Source: Burkholderia ambifaria (GTDB lineage Bacteria > Pseudomonadota > Gammaproteobacteria > Burkholderiales > Burkholderiaceae). From it: a DNA stretch of 64,000 nucleotides. Shown in pieces: positions 19,861-26,907 of the stretch (position 1 is the first letter of the stretch; every line of letters starts with the position of its first letter). The notes under the pieces were generated by a model. That model ran no database searches and had not been told where the DNA came from. It worked only from the letters and a program-made list of their open reading frames with translations. The position numbers were made by a program, and so were the translations under genes. The stretch covers positions 214,900 through 278,899 of the forward strand of contig NZ_LKPJ01000005.1 in NCBI RefSeq assembly GCF_001443045.1, written 5' to 3'.

Positions 19861-19890
19861 TGGTCTGAGGCCGACCCGAATCGACCGGCC
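19861..19890 (-). other. Candidate left attachment site (degenerate tRNA-Leu 3' end)
   Basis: Read on the minus strand this 30-base segment ends in GGCCTCAGACCA and resembles the T-arm and acceptor end of tRNA-Leu (GGCCTCACGCACCA at 34722-34735), with a T-arm-like GCCGG...TCGA upstream and small gaps. The match is partial, so decay or a different original target is possible. Confidence 0.35.
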
Positions 19891-19932
19891 GGATCCCTTG
19901 CCATCAATCAATTGTGTTCTTCTCGCCGAATA

Positions 19933-19954
19933 GTGGCCCCCATCGTTGCCCCCA
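19933..19954. repeat. Paired GTKGCCCCCA repeats at the left end of the island
   Basis: Two copies, GTGGCCCCCA (19933-19942) and GTTGCCCCCA (19945-19954), 12 bp apart. Similar repeats lie upstream of the integrase at the other end (34587-34618). Their position just inside both ends suits integrase arm-type binding sites. Confidence 0.45.
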
Positions 19955-20287
19955 ATACTCGATGCTGCGGCGCTTGAAGCTCTGTTCGTGTCCTTGGTAA
20001 CGCTCAATATTCGGCCGTCAGACTATCCCTGGACCTATGCCAACGAGCATGCTGCCACCGTTTGAGCCCCATTGGTGTCGGGACAACGTTACACCGAGTC
20101 GTTCGAGGGCGATACGACTACGCTACTCGGACGTGATCGGCATCGACGGATTTTCGCCTGCGTTGAACTGGCGATGAAGCGCGTAACCGATCCGGAAATG
20201 TCTCGACGCGTAGGCCTGAATCAGTCGTCGCAGCACGCAGCTTCGCCTGTCGTGGCGGGTTTTTCTGACACGCGACCAAGGACTGCC

Positions 20288-20730
20288 TCAATGAACCCCC
20301 AGGTCATTTCGCAGTTGTCTCAGTTTTGTCGGCGTCGCACCGTAGACCCGCTTGAACCGTTGAATGAGGTGTGATCTGTCGGTAAAGCCGCACTCATAGG
20401 CGATCTGGCTGACGAACCGGTTACTGTTCAGCATCATCCAGCGGGCAGATTTCAGTCGGATCTTGCGCCAATAGCCGCCAGGAGAGGTACGCAGGTGCTT
20501 CCTGAACAGCCGCGTCAGCTCGCGCTCTGTCGTAGCCCACTGCCTCTGCCACATCGCTGATATGGCCGGGTTCCAGCAGCTTCGGATACATTAGTCCAAC
20601 CGCATTGACGACGCGCCGATCGGCGCAATGAAGACCGATCTCCGACTCTTGCGCCACCGCGCGGGCCTCTTCGAAGCCGCAGTCGGTCATCAGATAGTGA
20701 AGCGCTTTGTGAGACCTGGTCTTTCCACAA
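20288..20730 (-). pseudogene. AraC/GlxA-family regulator, C-terminal fragment with frameshift
   Basis: Remnant of an AraC-type regulator. One frame (20421-20690) carries CGFEEARAVAQESEIGLH ... VNAVGLMYPKLLEP, the end of a GlxA-like amidotransferase domain and the first HTH; after a frameshift near 20550 another frame (20288-20554) carries ERELTRLFRKHLRTSPGGYWRKIRL and the second HTH with IAYECGFTDRSHLIQRFKRVYGATP. Most of the N-terminal domain is gone; an IS6-like transposase starts about 50 bp beyond the break. Members of this group often control amine or betaine catabolism. It cannot be functional. Confidence 0.75.
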
Positions 20731-20782
20731 TGTTGGTCGACGGCGTTGTCACGTTGGCGGGGTGTTCGCCTAACATGATGCG

Positions 20783-21442
20783 ATGACGACGAAAAGGAAA
20801 TCGCTTTATCACGGCCACCGGTTCCCGGCGACGGTCATCAGCCACGCGGTGCGCTGGTACTTTCGGTTCCAGCTCAGCCTGCGCGATATCGAGGAGTTGA
20901 TGTTCGAGCGCGGAGTGACGGTCAGCTACGAGACGATTCGCCGCTGGTGCGAGAAGTTCGGCGCGGGCTTTGCCCAGCGGGTGAAAGCGGCGCGCCGCAA
21001 GCCGAGCGCGGCGCCGAACTCGACATCTTGCTGCAAAAGCGGCGCGACAAAACCGCAGCCAAGCGTTTCTTCAAGCGTGTGCTGCGTTCGAACCCGGTGC
21101 CCCGCAAGATCGTCACCGATCAATTGCGCAGCTATCCGGCGGCGAAAGCCGACATTCCGGAGCTGCTCAACGTGAAGCATGTGTTCGTCAAAGCTGCGGC
21201 CCGTGCACAACCGAGCGGAGAATAGCCATCAGCCCACACGGGAGCGCGAGCGGCGCATGCGAGGCTTTCGCGACCCGAAGCGTACGCAGGCCCTCCTGTC
21301 GAGCTTCGGTCCGATCCGGCAGCACTTCGCACTGAAACGACATTTGCTGCGCGCTTCTCTCTATCGCAAACACCTCGCGCCCCGGTTTGCCGCGTGGCGC
21401 GAATTTACCAACGTCACCCAAACTCCGTCGACTGGCTTCTGA
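20783..21442 (+). pseudogene. IS6-family transposase, disrupted
   Basis: An IS6/IS240-type DDE transposase broken in at least two places. Frame 1 (20783 to ~21010) gives the N-terminal HTH part (HRFPATVISHAVRWYFRFQLSLRDIEELMFERG, then ETIRRWCEKFG). Frame 2 (from ~21005) gives LDILLQKRRDKTAAKRFFKRVLRSN and KIVTDQLRSY. Frame 3 (from ~21210) gives NRAENSHQPTRERERRMRGF and the C-terminus. The segment with the first catalytic Asp (normally WHLDEVF) is missing at the first junction. I found no clear terminal inverted repeats, so the element is probably a fixed remnant. Confidence 0.85.
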
Positions 21443-21506
21443 GCCGCAGTGCGTTATGGATCGTCGTCGACGAAGTCAGCCAAGTCGACAGTGCCCTTCT
21501 TTGGCC

Positions 21507-21623
21507 ATCGACGCAACTTCGCGTGATCCGGCAACCGGCGAGATCGTCACCGAGTATCCGTTCCAGGCGCGGGAGCTTGGAGACGCGGATGCCTTCGTCG
21601 TCTCCGCCCACGCGAACCTCTAA
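21507..21623 (+). pseudogene. Aldehyde dehydrogenase, N-terminal fragment
   Basis: About 39 residues that resemble the first part of an NAD(P)-dependent aldehyde dehydrogenase of the succinate-semialdehyde type (IDATSRDPATGEIVTEYPF, then ELGDADAFVVSAHA). It is cut on both sides, by the IS6 remnant upstream and by a stop after ANL. There is no downstream catalytic part. The stretch 21624-21800 holds nothing I recognise. Confidence 0.45.
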
Positions 21624-21800
21624 TCGCAGCGAAACGATTTATCGGCGGCAGCCTCTGAACACGCAATATCGTGCGCGTTCACCAATGCGCAGGTGGTCCG
21701 GGCCAAGATGGTCGATTGATCCATTCCACACTCGTCAGTTCCCCGTCTTTCCAATCACTAAGGGATCTTAAACATATACACTCATACCCAAAGCCCTGTA

Positions 21801-22769
21801 TTGCAGCCTGTCGCTTTCGGCAGCTTGCGATTGAAGAATCGAATCGTTATGGCACCAATGACCCGGTGCCGCTCCGACGACGTGGGCGTGCCGCCGGAAT
21901 ACGCGGCAGACTACTACGCGCAACGTGCCGATGCTGGCCTCATCATTACCGAAGCGATCAATATTTCTGCCCAGGCTCGCGGCTACCCCCGCACCCCGGG
22001 AATCTGGACCGAAGCTCAGGTCGCTGCCTGAAGGCTGATCACCGATGCCGTCCATCGGCGTCACGGCAAGATCTTTCTACAGCTTTGGCACACCGGCCGG
22101 ATGTCCCATCCTGACATGCACGATGGTGCGCTGCCCGTGGCACCCTCCGCCATCAAACCATAAGACCAGATACGGGTTCACTACGGCCTGAAGGACTTCG
22201 TTACGCCTCGCGCCCTCGAGACCGAAGAGATTCCGCTCATCGTCGAGGACTTCCGCCGTGCGACGGATAATGCGAAGCGCGCAGGCTTCGACGGCGTCGA
22301 GATCCATTCAGCCAACAACTATCTGCTCGAACAGTTTGTTCGCGATAGTACGAATCGTCGTACCGACGAATACGGCGGCTCGATCGAGAATCGACTGCGC
22401 TTCCCACTCGCGGTAGTCAAGGCAGTTGTCGATGTATGGGGCCGCGATCGCGTCGGCATTCGCATCTCGCCAGTGACCACGACGCCCGGCAATACGCCCG
22501 TCGATAGCAAAACAATGACGACATTTACCGCCTATCTCGCCGCATTGTCGAAAATCGGACTGCTCTATATCCATGACATTGAAGGCGTGACTCAGGTGAG
22601 TCGCGAGACGGACAGCGATATCAGCTTTGCAGCGCTTCGCAAACAGTTTAACGGTATGTACATCGCAAACAACCAATACACGCTAAGCCTCGCTGAGCAA
22701 ACGCTGGCGGCAGGCCACGCCGACCTGTTCAGCATCGGTCGGCCGTTCATCGCCAATCCCGATCAATCG
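21801..22769 (+). pseudogene. Old Yellow Enzyme (NADH:flavin oxidoreductase) with two in-frame stops
   Basis: About 320 codons of an OYE-family FMN reductase, all in one reading frame: LKNRIVMAPMTRCRS (FMN site), LQLWHTGRMSHPD, FDGVEIHSANNYLLEQFVRD, DEYGGSIENRLRFPLAVV, and GRPFIANPD at the C-terminal end. Two nonsense codons interrupt it, TGA at 22029-22031 (family usually has Trp here) and TAA at 22161-22163. The usual 20-30 C-terminal residues after IANPD are lost and the remnant abuts the end of a convergent gene. No good ATG or ribosome site is seen at the front. It would have reduced activated alkenes. Confidence 0.85.
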
Positions 22770-22773
22770 CGGC

Positions 22774-23664
22774 TCACTCCGCGAACCAGGCATCGGTTTC
22801 CGTTCGATTGCGTCGCATCCAGTTCTGAGCGACTGTCCTCGCCGGCAGGTGTTCGACGACCAGTTGGCGCTCCAGCTCGGTCACGACCGGTACGCTCAAT
22901 CGCACTCGGCCCAACACGTCGCGGCTATGCGCGGGCAGCGACTCCCAGACGTCCTTCCGAACCACGACGACGGCCCTGTCATCGCCGAAGATGCCTTTCG
23001 GATCCCTCAACACCCGCATCGAATACATCGCATTGAGATATTGCGGTTGCCAAAGCGGCATGACCATCCATCTCCTCGCGGCATAGGCGGATCCCAGATG
23101 GGCGGCCCATTCGCTCACCGGCGCGACACGCAACGAATAACCGACCGCCGTCAGTCCGTACGACGACATCAATTTTTCGGATCCGACCATCAGCCCCGAC
23201 CCCGGACCGACGCCGGCAATATCTTTGTCCATTTTCGAGGCGACGTCCGGTTTGCGAAGATCGTCGATACTGGAAACATCGCTCTCCGGCACATAGGAAG
23301 GCACAGCCCAGAAAAGGCGTGCGTCGGTGTACAGCGTCGTCGCCTCAACGAGCTTGTCGGCCAATGGCTGCTGCAGCGGGCCATGGGCGTGTGGAAGCCA
23401 CGATGCGACAAGCACGTCAACCTTGCTCTTGCCCAGCGCGTCGTAAATCTGTGGATGATTTCCGCCAACGATGGTTACGGGGTGACCCAGTCTCTCCAGT
23501 ACCTCGACAACAACCGCTGCCGCTACTTGATAGAACGTCAAATTGATTTCGCCCACGACCAGCGGGCGTCGAGATTGTTGCGCTTCACTTGCCCGTACAG
23601 CGTCAGGTATCAGGCCGATCAGCATCGACATCACCAGAATGTAACCAATCTTGCATCGCCTCAT
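22774..23664 (-). CDS. Glycine betaine-type ABC substrate-binding protein (OpuAC family)
   Basis: A 296-residue periplasmic binding protein of the OpuAC/ProX family, which binds quaternary amines such as glycine betaine, carnitine or choline. It has a signal peptide (GYILVMSMLIGLIPDAVRA, cleavage near residue 25) followed by VVGEINLTFYQVAAAVVVEVLERLGH and the family-like VDVLVASWLPHAHGPL and VGPGSGLMVGSEK. No ATPase or permease gene is near, so it either works with components elsewhere or is a stranded gene. It is convergent with the broken OYE gene, 4 bp apart. Frame is intact and the length is normal. Confidence 0.82.
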   Translation of the reverse strand: MRRCKIGYILVMSMLIGLIPDAVRASEAQQSRRPLVVGEINLTFYQVAAAVVVEVLERLGHPVTIVGGNHPQIYDALGKSKVDVLVASWLPHAHGPLQQPLADKLVEATTLYTDARLFWAVPSYVPESDVSSIDDLRKPDVASKMDKDIAGVGPGSGLMVGSEKLMSSYGLTAVGYSLRVAPVSEWAAHLGSAYAARRWMVMPLWQPQYLNAMYSMRVLRDPKGIFGDDRAVVVVRKDVWESLPAHSRDVLGRVRLSVPVVTELERQLVVEHLPARTVAQNWMRRNRTETDAWFAE

Positions 23665-24503
23665 TTATCTCTATTCCGGTGGATTGTGACGGTCACGAAG
23701 GTCAAGCGCGCGATCGACAGGCTCCGACAGCATCGCTTGTCAAAGCGCAACGCACGCCGCGAAGCAGCCGTCGTGACGATCACTTTCCATCGATCGCCGC
23801 TAGCCCGCCGCGGAAACATAGTAGTACTCGTTTCTGCGTTGAATAAAAATGCGCATCGTGCGAAAACTCTTTTGAAAAAATCGGGAAAATTCCTGCGACC
23901 GATTCACTCCGATACGCTTGGCTCGGAGTGAATCTACGCATCACCGACAGGTACGCTCATGCAATGCAAACCGGTGGTGCGCACCTCACCGTCCATGCCG
24001 TCGCTGTCGTCCGATTCATGAAGGAGGAACAGCAATCAAATGGTCCGTCCGCCATTTTTCATCGACCGGGGATGACGTGTCATGTATCGCGCCTCGGCCA
24101 ATGACCGAGGCCGCGCGACAATCATGCCCGCTCCCTGCTCCGGGGTCCTCCCGGAAGCGACATCTTCTTTGGCATTTGAACGGCAGAGATCGCCCCAGGG
24201 CATGCCGATCGGCCCTACCCAAGCAATCCAAACGGTCCACATAGTCTCGCAGAGAACGAGACAGCGCACTTCCTCGACGGTCCATTCGTGCCACGTATTC
24301 GCTGCCGCATGCGCTCGGCAAGCGTGCATTCCTCTAACGAATCACAGCGATCGTGCCGGCAACTTGCGCTCACGTGTCGTTCGCGCACGCCACCCGGGAA
24401 AATCTGATATCTCGATTTGTGCATATGACGACGTAGCGCAATTTCGTACGCTTCAGGCGTCGAGTCGCAACACCTGCGACAGAACATTGACCTGGAGACA
24501 TCA
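23665..24503. other. Long non-coding stretch upstream of the TRAP/meta-cleavage operon
   Basis: About 840 bp with lower GC and no convincing gene on either strand. It must contain the promoters of the OpuAC gene (minus) and the catabolic operon (plus). The only structured element I see is a palindrome near the operon start (24464-24480). Confidence 0.5.
24464..24480. promoter_or_regulatory. Candidate operator upstream of the catabolic operon
   Basis: Inverted repeat GTCGCA-N5-TGCGAC, centred 32 bp before the first ATG of the operon. It could be an operator for the island LysR protein or another regulator, or a leader hairpin. No binding protein can be named from sequence. Confidence 0.35.
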
Positions 24504-24821
24504 ATGCCTTTGTTTCTGAACGAAGTATGGCTTGGCGACATCAAGCCACAAGTCATGGAAGAGGCCGTGACCTTTTTCGGCAACCTGAGCGTGGGTACCA
24601 AACCCGACAACCTTCCGCCCGATCTGCGCATGGTCGCGGGCCCCTGGCTCTCGGCCGAGGAGGCGAAGGTGATGTTCGTTTTCGAGATCGACGACCCGTC
24701 GACCATGTTCGATGCCTATGCCGAGCGCGTCATGAGTGGCCTGTTTGCTCACCGCAAGCTGACTCTGTTGTCCGGTTGGGACCAGTTGAAAGCCCATACG
24801 GATCGCGTGGCGAACGCCTGA
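24504..24821 (+). CDS. Small protein of unknown function, first of two tandem paralogues
   Basis: A 105-residue soluble protein, the first gene of the island operon, with a GGAG site 8 bp before its ATG. It is about 55 identities in ~93 aligned residues like the next gene, with shared blocks NEVWL, AGPWLS-EEAKV-FVFEI-DP and AERV--GLF--R-LTL. The pattern of a strand, helix and FEI-DP strand suggests a ferredoxin-like alpha/beta-barrel fold of the DUF3303 kind, but this is a guess. No signal peptide. Its place in front of a TRAP transporter suggests a role in the same pathway. Confidence 0.7.
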   Translation: MPLFLNEVWLGDIKPQVMEEAVTFFGNLSVGTKPDNLPPDLRMVAGPWLSAEEAKVMFVFEIDDPSTMFDAYAERVMSGLFAHRKLTLLSGWDQLKAHTDRVANA

Positions 24822-24854
24822 TCAGTGCACGTAAACGCCGAAGGAGAAAAGAAG

Positions 24855-25187
24855 ATGCCCAAGTTTTTCAATGAAGTGTGGCTGCGCGACATGTCGCCCA
24901 AGACGATGCAAGGCGTAGTGGATTTCCTGGGGAAGCTGCGCGAAGGTGTGCGACCGCACAACCTTCCCGCGGACCTCAAGCTGCTGGCCGGCCCGTGGTT
25001 GTCCAACGAAGAAGCAAAGGTCTACTTCGTATTCGAGATCAACGACCCGACCGAAACGTTCGAGGCATTTGCGGAACGTGTGGCCGACGGGCTGTTCCTC
25101 AAGCGCCGGCTGACACTGATCCAGGATTGGGATGGCGCCCGGAGCTTCGCCACGTACCTGAGCAATCGACAGCCACTGACGACCTGA
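24855..25187 (+). CDS. Small protein of unknown function, second tandem paralogue
   Basis: A 110-residue paralogue of the preceding gene, 33 bp downstream, with AAGGAG 8 bp before the chosen ATG at 24855 (the open frame also begins 30 bp earlier without a ribosome site). Conserved blocks are the same (FNEVWLRDM, LAGPWLSNEEAKVYFVFEINDP, FAERVADGLFLKRRLTL). The keeping of two copies suggests a heterodimer or two related reactions. Family membership is uncertain; a dimeric alpha/beta-barrel protein is the best guess. Confidence 0.72.
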   Translation: MPKFFNEVWLRDMSPKTMQGVVDFLGKLREGVRPHNLPADLKLLAGPWLSNEEAKVYFVFEINDPTETFEAFAERVADGLFLKRRLTLIQDWDGARSFATYLSNRQPLTT

Positions 25188-25247
25188 TACCGCCCGCGTC
25201 ATCCCGCTGAACACAATAAAAAGGCGGGAACCCACAGGAGACAAGTC

Positions 25248-26285
25248 ATGAGCAGCATCAATAGCGGGCGTCGCCTGGCGCTCAAACAGGGGTTAGCCAT
25301 TGCAGCGGCTTCGGCCGCCTCGGGCGTGATGTTCAGCCCACGGGCACGTGCGGCCGGGCAAACCTATCATTACAAGCTCGGCATCGCACTGGCACCCGGC
25401 CACCCGACCACGGCCAACTTGATCGCAGCAGCCGCCGAGATTGCCCGTGTCTCGAATGGTCGGCTGAACATCCAGGTATTTCCCAACAGCCAGCTCGGCA
25501 GCGACACTGACATGATTTCACAAGTGCGCTCCGGGGCCATCGACTTTGTCAGCACCGCGGGGCTCATCTGGGGCACGCTGGTGCCGACGGCATCCATCAG
25601 CGGGATCGGCTTTGCGTTTCCTAGCTACGACCATGTGTGGCGAGCCATGGATGGCGAGCTAGGGGCGCATATCCGCGCGGCATTCGCCAGGATCAACCTG
25701 GTACCTCAAGCTCGAATCTGGGACCACGGGTTCCGCCAGGTCACCAGCAGCAACCGGCAGATTGCCATGCCGCAGGACTTCAATGGATTCAAGATCCGCG
25801 TACCGCTGAGCCCCGCCCTCACCTCGTTGTTCAAGGCGTTTGGTGCCGCCCCCGCCGGCATCAATATGGCGGAGACCTATACCGCGCTGCAGACCAAAAT
25901 CGTGGACGGACAGGAAAACCCGCTGACCATCCTGGAGACGCAGAAGCTGTACGAAGTCCAAAAGTACTGCTCGCTCACCTCTCACGTGTGGGACGGTTTC
26001 TGGCTGGTCGGTAACATGCGCACATGGAACGCCCTGCCCGAAGATTTGCGGCAGATTGCGTCCACGACGTTCGACGCCTATGCCGTCAAACAGCGCCAGG
26101 CCGTCGATGCTTTGAACGCACGCCTGCGCGAACAACTCAAGGACCGCGGCATGATCTTCAACCAGCCTGACGTGAAGGCCTTCCGCGACTACCTGAGCAA
26201 GGCGGGCTTCTACAAGGACTGGAAGAAGAAGTTTCCGGCCGACACGTGGTCGCTGCTCGAGAAGTATTCGGGCCAGCTCGCTTAG
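25248..26285 (+). CDS. TRAP transporter solute receptor, DctP family
   Basis: A 345-residue periplasmic receptor of a TRAP (tripartite ATP-independent periplasmic) transporter, which hands an organic acid to the DctQM permease for sodium-driven uptake. It has a twin-arginine-like signal (GRRLALKQGLAIAAASAASG; Arg at 8 and 9). Family features follow: YKLGIALAPGHPTTANL, IQVFPNSQLGSD, the ligand-carboxylate Arg region GFKIRVPLSP, and DGQENPLTIL. The permease genes follow two genes downstream. Ligand is unknown; the neighbouring enzymes point to a short unsaturated or hydroxylated oxo-acid. Confidence 0.92.
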   Translation: MSSINSGRRLALKQGLAIAAASAASGVMFSPRARAAGQTYHYKLGIALAPGHPTTANLIAAAAEIARVSNGRLNIQVFPNSQLGSDTDMISQVRSGAIDFVSTAGLIWGTLVPTASISGIGFAFPSYDHVWRAMDGELGAHIRAAFARINLVPQARIWDHGFRQVTSSNRQIAMPQDFNGFKIRVPLSPALTSLFKAFGAAPAGINMAETYTALQTKIVDGQENPLTILETQKLYEVQKYCSLTSHVWDGFWLVGNMRTWNALPEDLRQIASTTFDAYAVKQRQAVDALNARLREQLKDRGMIFNQPDVKAFRDYLSKAGFYKDWKKKFPADTWSLLEKYSGQLA

Positions 26286-26373
26286 CCAAGTCACGTTCTC
26301 TCTACAACCGACCATGGCCGGTGGCATTGAGCCACCGCCAGGGTGGCACTCGCCCGCAAATACAGGAAACGTC

Positions 26374-26895
26374 ATGAACTACATCAAGCGCCTGGCCTCG
26401 CTGTTCGTACTCGGCATCACGCTCTCTGCCCCGATGATGCACAGCGCGGTCGCAGCAGACCTCAAAGGCAAGTACATGAAGACCCCCACCGGCTATCTGA
26501 TGGTGCTTCGCCATGGGGACAACGTGCTGGAAAGTCTGGCCCAACTCGCCCAGGCGGAGAAGATTCCGAGCGCCAGCTTCACCGGCATCGGGTTTATGTC
26601 CGAAGCCACGTTCGGCTTCTATGACTTCGACCGCAAGCAGTTCGACCCCAAGACGTTTCGCAATGTCGAGATGGCCAACATGACGGGATCGATTGCATGG
26701 AAGGAGGGCAAGCCATCCATCCACGCGCACGGCACGGTCACGGATGGCACGTTCAACAGTGTCGGCGGCCATCTTCTGGGCCTGACGGTTGGCACGGGTT
26801 CGTGCGAGATCACGATCATCGTCCATCCCGAGCGTCTGGAACGCTTCGTCGATCCGGAAATCCAGGCCAACGTGCTCGGGTTGCCGCAACGGTAA
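26374..26895 (+). CDS. Exported PPC-domain (DUF296) protein
   Basis: A 173-residue protein with a signal peptide (ASLFVLGITLSAPMMHSAVAA, cleavage near residue 28) and a PPC/DUF296 domain: LRHGDNVLESLAQLAQAEKIPSASFTGIG, HAHGTVTDG, and VGGHLLGLTVGTGSCEITI. The His-x-His plus downstream His pattern seen in bacterial trimeric PPC proteins is kept (IHAHGT ... GGHL). Most PPC proteins are cytoplasmic, so export is unusual. It sits between the DctP and DctQM genes, 12 bp before the latter, so it is probably co-expressed with and may assist the transporter. Start chosen at 26374 with AGGAAA upstream. Confidence 0.82.
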   Translation: MNYIKRLASLFVLGITLSAPMMHSAVAADLKGKYMKTPTGYLMVLRHGDNVLESLAQLAQAEKIPSASFTGIGFMSEATFGFYDFDRKQFDPKTFRNVEMANMTGSIAWKEGKPSIHAHGTVTDGTFNSVGGHLLGLTVGTGSCEITIIVHPERLERFVDPEIQANVLGLPQR

Positions 26896-26907
26896 TGGAG
26901 GCAAGTC

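Noticed and set aside
20093..20200. Short plus-strand frame reading RLRYSDVIGIDGFSPALNW near the island's left end
   Set aside because: Too short, with stops on both sides and no convincing family match.
24016..24519. Several open frames of 100-145 codons in the stretch before the catabolic operon
   Set aside because: Frames exist on both strands with no ribosome site, no motifs and rare-residue composition (high Cys, Arg, Pro, His).
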